Source: CAYQQR01 sp964420035 (GTDB lineage Bacteria; Bacteroidota; Bacteroidia; Bacteroidales; SM23-62). Taken from it: a DNA stretch of 64,000 nucleotides. The first letter of the stretch is position 1; every line of letters starts with the position of its first letter. Location of the stretch: the NCBI GenBank assembly GCA_964420035.1, contig CAYQQR010000007.1, forward strand, positions 39,907-103,906. The letters are read 5' to 3'. The position numbers and the translations under genes are program-made. The notes under the pieces were generated by a model. That model was not told the origin of the DNA. It worked only from the letters and a program-made list of their open reading frames with translations, and did no database searches. This document shows positions 59,068-64,000 of the stretch, piece after piece.

Positions 59068-59568
59068 ATGAAAAACAGAGACAAATCAATCGAATTGCTC
59101 AACAAAGCCGTTGGTGACGAATTAAGTGCCGTGCACCAATACATGTACTTCCATTTTCACTGTGATGATATGGGATATGATCTCCTGGCCAGTTTGTTCA
59201 AGAAGACGGCCATTGAAGAGATGAATCATATTGAACTGCTCGCGGAGCGTATTCTTTTCCTTAAGGGGGAAGTCGAAATGACAGCAACCGATGAGGTAGA
59301 GAAGATTCGCGATCCCAAAAAAATGCTTGAGAAAGCGGCTTCCATGGAAGATCAAAGTGCAGATGAATATAATGAATGGGCCAATGAATGTTCCGGGAAC
59401 AATGATTCTGCCAGCAAGCAGATCTTTGAACAACTGGTTCAGGATGAAGAGCGCCATTTCGATCAGTATGATGTGGAAATGGATAATATGGAAAAATATG
59501 GGGAGAATTACCTGGCATTGCAATCCATAGAGCGAAGCAAGTCTCATTCAGGTGCAGGAGGAGAATAG
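59068..59568 (+). CDS. bfr: Bacterioferritin
   Basis: A 166-residue ferritin-like iron-storage protein. All ferroxidase-centre ligands of E. coli Bfr are present at the same numbers: Glu18, Glu51, His54, Glu94, Glu127 and His130. Methionine 52, which ligates the inter-subunit haem in Bfr, is also conserved (AIEEMNHIELLAERILFLKG), so this is bacterioferritin rather than ferritin. The C-terminal tail is slightly longer than in E. coli. It oxidises and stores iron in the cytosol. It is followed after 46 bases by a peroxiredoxin gene, consistent with oxidative-stress control. Confidence 0.95.
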   Translation: MKNRDKSIELLNKAVGDELSAVHQYMYFHFHCDDMGYDLLASLFKKTAIEEMNHIELLAERILFLKGEVEMTATDEVEKIRDPKKMLEKAASMEDQSADEYNEWANECSGNNDSASKQIFEQLVQDEERHFDQYDVEMDNMEKYGENYLALQSIERSKSHSGAGGE

Positions 59569-59614
59569 TTTGAAAACGATTCCAAATAATATAACTTTCA
59601 AAAGATGCTGAATT

Positions 59615-60265
59615 ATGGAAAAAGAAGTAAATAGCTTTCCTTTGATCGGAGACAAGTTTCCGGAAATGACTGTTCAAACTACGCACGGGGTGCGGGAACT
59701 CCCGAAAGACTATAAAAGCAAGTGGCTGGTTCTTTTCAGTCATCCCGCCGACTTTACGCCTGTATGCACCACTGAATTTGTTGCTTTTGCCAGGCGTAAG
59801 GATCAGTTTGATGAACTGAATACCGAGTTATTGGGCTTGTCGATCGACCAGATATTTTCTCATATCAAGTGGGACGAATGGATCGAAGAGAACCTGGATA
59901 TCCCGATAACTTTTCCCATCATTGCAGATGCTTCCGGTTCTGTCGCCGCGAAGTTGGGTATGGTTCACCCGGGAAAAGGGAGCCAGACGGTCCGCGCAGT
60001 TTTCCTGATGGACCCGGAAGGGATTATACGTTTGATTCTCTATTATCCTCAGGAGATCGGCCGGAACATGGACGAGATCGTCAGGTCCATCAAGGCCCTG
60101 CAAGTGGCTGACAAGAACAAAGTGGCTGTACCTGCCGGCTGGCCTGAAAATGAACTCATCAAGGACCGGGTTATCATTCCGCCTGCCACCAATGTGGAAG
60201 ATGCCAAAAAGCGAAAAGAACAATACGAATGCTATGATTGGTGGTTCTGTCATAAGGAGTTATAA
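59615..60265 (+). CDS. Peroxiredoxin, Prx6 / 1-Cys-like with C-terminal WWFC motif
   Basis: A 216-residue thiol peroxidase. The peroxidatic cysteine is Cys51 in FSHPADFTPVCTTEFVAF. The C-terminal extension with PPATNVEDAKKRKEQYECYD and WWFCHKEL is the Prx6 pattern seen in archaeal and Bacteroidota enzymes, with two further cysteines at 206 and 212 that could act in resolution. It reduces hydrogen peroxide or organic peroxides in the cytosol. It lies between bacterioferritin and class II aldolase, the former probably in the same transcription unit. Confidence 0.95.
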   Translation: MEKEVNSFPLIGDKFPEMTVQTTHGVRELPKDYKSKWLVLFSHPADFTPVCTTEFVAFARRKDQFDELNTELLGLSIDQIFSHIKWDEWIEENLDIPITFPIIADASGSVAAKLGMVHPGKGSQTVRAVFLMDPEGIIRLILYYPQEIGRNMDEIVRSIKALQVADKNKVAVPAGWPENELIKDRVIIPPATNVEDAKKRKEQYECYDWWFCHKEL

Positions 60266-60377
60266 GGGGTAATAAGCAAATCTGCAGTCGCGACTGCAAA
60301 TTTGCTTTCAATTGTTTTATATTTGCGGTCTGAAACCTTAAAACCTTAGAACGTAAAACCTAAAACCCAAGTTACCC

Positions 60378-61454
60378 ATGTCAGGAGTATTGAAACAAGT
60401 CAAACCGGGCGTAGCTACCGGTGATGATGTACGGACCATTCTCGAGATCGCCAAAGAAAACCAATTTGCCCTGCCGGCAGTGAATGTTACCGGCACCAAT
60501 ACAGCCAATGCGGTTCTTGAAGCTGCACGGGAAGTGAATTCCCCTGTAATTATCCAGTTGTCGAACGGGGGCGCTGCTTTCTGGGCCGGCAAGGGCCTTC
60601 CCAATGAAAACCAGCAGGCTTCGATAGCCGGTGGAATTTGTGCTGCAAAGCATATCCATCAGATGGCTGAATTGTATGGAGTAGCGGTGATACTGCATAC
60701 CGACCATGCTGCCAGGAAACTTTTACCCTGGATCGACGGACTCCTGGATTATGGGGAAAGGCATTACCAGCGCTACGGACGTTCACTTTATTCATCTCAT
60801 ATGCTCGACCTGTCGGAAGAGCCCCTGGAGGAGAATATTGAGATATGCAAGAAATACCTGCAGCGCATGAACAAAATGGAGATGACCCTGGAGATTGAGC
60901 TCGGCGTTACAGGAGGAGAGGAAGACGGGGTAGATCACAGTGGTATCGACAGCAGCAAATTATATACTCAGCCTGAAGAAGTGGCTTATGCCTATGAAGA
61001 ATTGCTGAAGGTAAGTCCGAGATTCACTGTTGCAGCTGCCTTCGGAAACGTTCACGGGGTTTATAAGCCCGGTAATGTCAAATTAACGCCCAAGATCCTT
61101 GATAATTCACAGAAGCACATGGAAGAGAACCTCAATACAGAAAAAAAACCCGTTAACTTCGTGTTCCACGGGGGATCCGGATCGAGCCGTGAAGAGATTC
61201 GTGAAGCCATCGGGTACGGGGTTATCAAGATGAATATCGATACAGATACCCAGTGGGCTTTCTGGGATGGTGTGCGTAAATATGAGGCAGCCAATCATGA
61301 TTACCTGCAGGCACAGATTGGTAATCCTGAAGGAGAAGACAAACCCAACAAGAAGAAATACGATCCCCGTGCATGGTTGCGCGCAGGGGAAAAGGCCATG
61401 ATAGAGCGATTGAAAGTTGCTTTCGAGGATTTAAACTGTCTGGACAGAAATTAG
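60378..61454 (+). CDS. fbaA: Fructose-bisphosphate aldolase, class II
   Basis: A 358-residue class II (zinc) aldolase of the class IIA, E. coli FbaA-like type. The zinc histidines and active-site aspartate are in VAVILHTDHAARKLLPWIDG, the phosphate-binding site in FHGGSGSSREEIREAIGYGV, and KMNIDTDTQWAFWDGVRKYE is the typical C-terminal block. It cleaves fructose 1,6-bisphosphate in glycolysis or forms it in gluconeogenesis. It stands 112 bases after the peroxiredoxin gene, with a phrase repeat (CCTTAAAACCTTAG, then CCTAAAACCC) in the gap, and 19 bases before the transporter gene. Confidence 0.96.
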   Translation: MSGVLKQVKPGVATGDDVRTILEIAKENQFALPAVNVTGTNTANAVLEAAREVNSPVIIQLSNGGAAFWAGKGLPNENQQASIAGGICAAKHIHQMAELYGVAVILHTDHAARKLLPWIDGLLDYGERHYQRYGRSLYSSHMLDLSEEPLEENIEICKKYLQRMNKMEMTLEIELGVTGGEEDGVDHSGIDSSKLYTQPEEVAYAYEELLKVSPRFTVAAAFGNVHGVYKPGNVKLTPKILDNSQKHMEENLNTEKKPVNFVFHGGSGSSREEIREAIGYGVIKMNIDTDTQWAFWDGVRKYEAANHDYLQAQIGNPEGEDKPNKKKYDPRAWLRAGEKAMIERLKVAFEDLNCLDRN

Positions 61455-61473
61455 TTTACAACCACGGGATTAT

Positions 61474-62850
61474 ATGGCCCCTTTGGACCGCCCTGCCAGG
61501 GAAAATTTTACCAGTAGATTCGGTGTTATCGCGGCTGCTGCCGGTTCCGCTATCGGCCTGGGGAACATCTGGCGTTTTCCCTATGTAGCGGGTGAAAATG
61601 GTGGCGGGGCTTTCCTTCTTGTATACCTGATATTTATAGGGGCCATCGGCATTCCGGTCATGATGTCGGAATTTGTCATTGGCCGGCGAGCCCAGTTAAA
61701 TCCCGTTGGGGCCTTCAAAAAGCTTGCACCGGGTAGGCCCTGGTATTTTGTCGGATTAATGGGTGTTGCAGCAGCATTCATGATCCTGGCATTTTATGCA
61801 TCTGTTGCAGGCTGGACCCTGGAATATATCTACCAGTCGTTGATCAAAGGCTTCGACGGAAAGAATACCCAGGAACTCGGAGCCATGTTTGACAGCTTCC
61901 GGTCCGGATCGTTCAGACCCCTGGTCTGGTTCCTTATCTTTATGGTGCTGACGGCCCTTATCGTATCTTATGGTATCAAAAACGGTATTGAGAAATACGT
62001 GAAGATTCTGATGCCTGTCCTGCTGGTTCTGTTGATTGCCTTGTGTATCCGTGCCATCACGCTTCCGGGCAGTGCAGAGGGATTAACCTTCCTGTTCAAA
62101 CCCGACTTCAGTATTTTCAGTTCTTTTTCAAAATCAGCCAACATTATACTGCAAGCCCTGGGTCAGGCTTTCTTCTCTCTCAGTATAGGTATGGGAACGC
62201 TGATCACCTATGGTTCCTACATCCAGCGAAAAGAGAACCTGGGTAATACCGCGGTTACCGTTGCATTGGCCGACACTTTCATTGCCATACTGGCCGGCAT
62301 TGCCATTTTTCCCGCCGTATTTGCATTTGGCATCAATGCTGGTGAAGGAGAAGACCTGGTCTTCAAAACCCTTCCCAATATCTTCCAGCAAATGACAGGC
62401 GGCTATTTTTTCTCTCTCTTCTTTTTTGTTTTATTGGGCGTCGCTGCACTCACCAGTACCATCTCGGTACTGGAGGTGGTAGTGGCTTATTTCGTGGAAC
62501 AGTTGAAGATGAAAAGAAAACATGCCACCATCATTGCCACCTTTTCCATTTCTATTCTTGGATTTTTTACATCCACCTCCTGGGGCTGGTCCAAGAACAT
62601 CCGTGTCTTTGATCAAAATCCTTTCGGCTTGCTCGACTATACTGCCGCCAATATTCTACTTCCCCTGGGCGGCCTGCTCATCGTTGCCTTTGTGGGCTGG
62701 TTCCTTGGCAGAGAAAAAACAGCCGATGAACTCAGGTCCGGAAACCGCTATCCAGTGGCTTATTTGACCCTTTTTCTGTTTCTTGTTCGGTTTGTTGCCC
62801 CTATTGCCATAGCGCTGATTTTCCTTAACGGTTTGGGTATCCTGAATTAA
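61474..62850 (+). CDS. Sodium-dependent transporter, SNF (NSS) family
   Basis: A 458-residue neurotransmitter:sodium symporter homologue with 11-12 membrane helices. The first helix carries the unwound sodium- and substrate-site motif AAGSAIGLGNIWRFPYVAGE, followed by NGGGAFLLVYLIFI. Helix 6 has GQAFFSLSIGMGTLITYGSY, and helix 8 has LTSTISVLEVVVAYFVEQLK. LeuT-type bacterial members carry amino acids with Na+; the substrate here is unknown. It follows the aldolase by 19 bases and is probably read through from it. Confidence 0.93.
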   Translation: MAPLDRPARENFTSRFGVIAAAAGSAIGLGNIWRFPYVAGENGGGAFLLVYLIFIGAIGIPVMMSEFVIGRRAQLNPVGAFKKLAPGRPWYFVGLMGVAAAFMILAFYASVAGWTLEYIYQSLIKGFDGKNTQELGAMFDSFRSGSFRPLVWFLIFMVLTALIVSYGIKNGIEKYVKILMPVLLVLLIALCIRAITLPGSAEGLTFLFKPDFSIFSSFSKSANIILQALGQAFFSLSIGMGTLITYGSYIQRKENLGNTAVTVALADTFIAILAGIAIFPAVFAFGINAGEGEDLVFKTLPNIFQQMTGGYFFSLFFFVLLGVAALTSTISVLEVVVAYFVEQLKMKRKHATIIATFSISILGFFTSTSWGWSKNIRVFDQNPFGLLDYTAANILLPLGGLLIVAFVGWFLGREKTADELRSGNRYPVAYLTLFLFLVRFVAPIAIALIFLNGLGILN

Positions 62851-62916
62851 AAAAAACCATTTTTGGCCTCGATTTTTTCGCTTCCCGGGAATTAAGTATA
62901 GATAAACTTAATTTCC

Positions 62917-63876
62917 ATGAAGACCATATTCAGATCACTGCTGACCGGGCTCAGGGCCCGGTTGGGTTTTACGCGGGGGCAGTTCGGGGGCTTCCTCGTA
63001 CTTTCCTTTCTCACAGTCCTGTCTGTCATCATCAGGGTCCTTCTTCCGGGAATATTGTATCCCCCCGGGGATAATCAAGTGAAGATCCGGCAAAGGATAG
63101 ATAGCCTGAAAGTTTTGAAAACCCGGCGATACCGGAATGCCGCGCAGTTTCCTTACGATAATCAAGCTGAATGGACCAGGAAAGAAACAGCCATACCGGA
63201 GATAAGCACAGAATTGTTTTCTTTTGATCCCAACAAAATATCGATGGACAGCTTGAGGCTTCTTGGATTCAATGCTCTGGCTTCAACAAGCCTTATCCGC
63301 TACAGGGAAAAGGGGGGAAGGATCAGGAAAAAAGAGGACCTGCTCAGGATATATGGTGTTGACAGCCTGTTCTTTCTGAGCCTGAAAGAATATATCAGGA
63401 TTGAAAAAGTTGTTGACCGCCCTGCATATGACCGTCCGAAAACAGCTGTCCCGGTATTGGAACTGAATACTGCAACCGTCTCCGACCTGGAAGCACTTCC
63501 CGGTATCGGGCCGGTATTTGCAAACCGCATCATTGAATACAGGCACCTGTTGGGAGGCTTTGCCGGGCCGGGACAACTTCTGGAAGTATATGGAATGGAC
63601 AGCAACAGGCTCAAACAGTTCTTTCCTTATATAAAAGTCGATACCCTTAAATTGAAAATGCTGAATCTGAATCAGCTGGACGAAAGGGAACTGTCCCGGC
63701 ATCCATATCTGAATAAGCATCATGCACGGGCCCTGGTGACTTTCAGGGATTTTAAAGGTGCCATTTCGGAGATTGATGAGCTCCGGCGGTACAGAATACT
63801 GGACCCTTCTGTTTTCCAACGCATTAAACCCTATATCAAAACCGATACTGCAGCTATGGAGCTCATTGATCCTTAA
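62917..63876 (+). CDS. Membrane-anchored helix-hairpin-helix (ComEA-like) protein
   Basis: A 319-residue protein with one membrane segment (about 28-50, FLVLSFLTVLSVIIRVLLPG) and then three helix-hairpin-helix repeats: MDSLRLLGFNALASTSLIRY, LNTATVSDLEALPGIGPVFA with the canonical GIGPxxA hairpin, and LDERELSRHPYLNKHHARAL. Domain type and anchoring resemble ComEA DNA-binding proteins, but Bacteroidota have many stand-alone members of unknown role. It lies 66 bases after the transporter gene in the same direction. Confidence 0.88.
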   Translation: MKTIFRSLLTGLRARLGFTRGQFGGFLVLSFLTVLSVIIRVLLPGILYPPGDNQVKIRQRIDSLKVLKTRRYRNAAQFPYDNQAEWTRKETAIPEISTELFSFDPNKISMDSLRLLGFNALASTSLIRYREKGGRIRKKEDLLRIYGVDSLFFLSLKEYIRIEKVVDRPAYDRPKTAVPVLELNTATVSDLEALPGIGPVFANRIIEYRHLLGGFAGPGQLLEVYGMDSNRLKQFFPYIKVDTLKLKMLNLNQLDERELSRHPYLNKHHARALVTFRDFKGAISEIDELRRYRILDPSVFQRIKPYIKTDTAAMELIDP

Positions 63877-64000
63877 ATAGCAAGAGATACTGGATTTTGG
63901 ATATTTTTTTTGTAATTTAATTGCTAAGAATATCCATAGTTCTGGTTGGCTATAGTTTAATTTTGCGTTGTTAATTGCATTAATTCTTCATACCATTGGT
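63877..64000. other. Right-edge non-coding end
   Basis: The last 124 bases are AT-rich with no clear gene. Nothing further could be assigned before the window ends. Confidence 0.5.

Overview
The window comes from the chromosome of a member of the Bacteroidota, most likely a marine or sediment Marinilabiliales/Prolixibacteraceae-like organism (lineage inferred from gene content only). Supporting signs are a SusC/SusD pair with an ECF sigma factor and a FecR anti-sigma factor, two sulfatases, a TamL-type lipoprotein, a PorT-like barrel, Bacteroidota-only domains (DUF4199, CCC-motif protein) and TAnnTTTG promoter boxes.

Layout. 1-14.6 kb is a polysaccharide-utilisation-type locus. On the minus strand, from 11.3 kb downwards, lie ECF sigma, FecR, SusC, SusD, a short-chain dehydrogenase, a Ser-type sulfatase and a two-gene GcvPA/GcvPB-like pair that lacks several hallmark motifs of true glycine decarboxylase. 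An amino-acid permease and a divergent Cys-type sulfatase lie next to it. 15-18 kb holds MscS, a DUF2721 protein, a lipoprotein and a rhomboid protease. 18-23.4 kb is the branched-chain amino-acid operon ilvD-ilvB-ilvN-ilvC, preceded by an ILV-rich 19-codon leader peptide and mutually exclusive stem-loops that form a classical attenuator. The SRP RNA gene lies just upstream.

23.7-29.2 kb is surface-glycan metabolism: two glycosyltransferases and a GDP-heptose-type set (sugar kinase, GmhA-like isomerase, nucleotidyltransferase), plus a NUDIX hydrolase. 29.2-34.8 kb contains miaA, a pRiA4b ORF-3-like gene, a LuxC-like acyl-CoA reductase with no ordinary start codon for its full length, two small membrane proteins and aconitase. 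34.9-42.2 kb has an ABC permease, a SiaC-like protein, GAPDH, a barrel-like protein, a 42-residue lipoprotein and a large BNR/sortilin-like propeller protein.

42.3-52.4 kb is a more eroded stretch: a multiply frameshifted secreted-protein pseudogene, a nitroreductase, a glycosyltransferase, an NrtR-like regulator beside a porin, a sulfatase C-terminal remnant behind an array of hairpins, a BamA/TamA barrel, an Ldh-family oxidoreductase and an SDR. 52.5-63.9 kb returns to core functions: purL, a PorT-like protein, an rRNA/tRNA methyltransferase, TamL, bacterioferritin, a 1-Cys-type peroxiredoxin, class II aldolase, an SNF-family transporter and a helix-hairpin-helix protein.

Many intergenic gaps, mostly near 3' ends of genes, contain short-phrase tandem repeats, palindromes and dispersed repeat copies. 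No transposase, CRISPR array, tRNA or rRNA gene was recognised.
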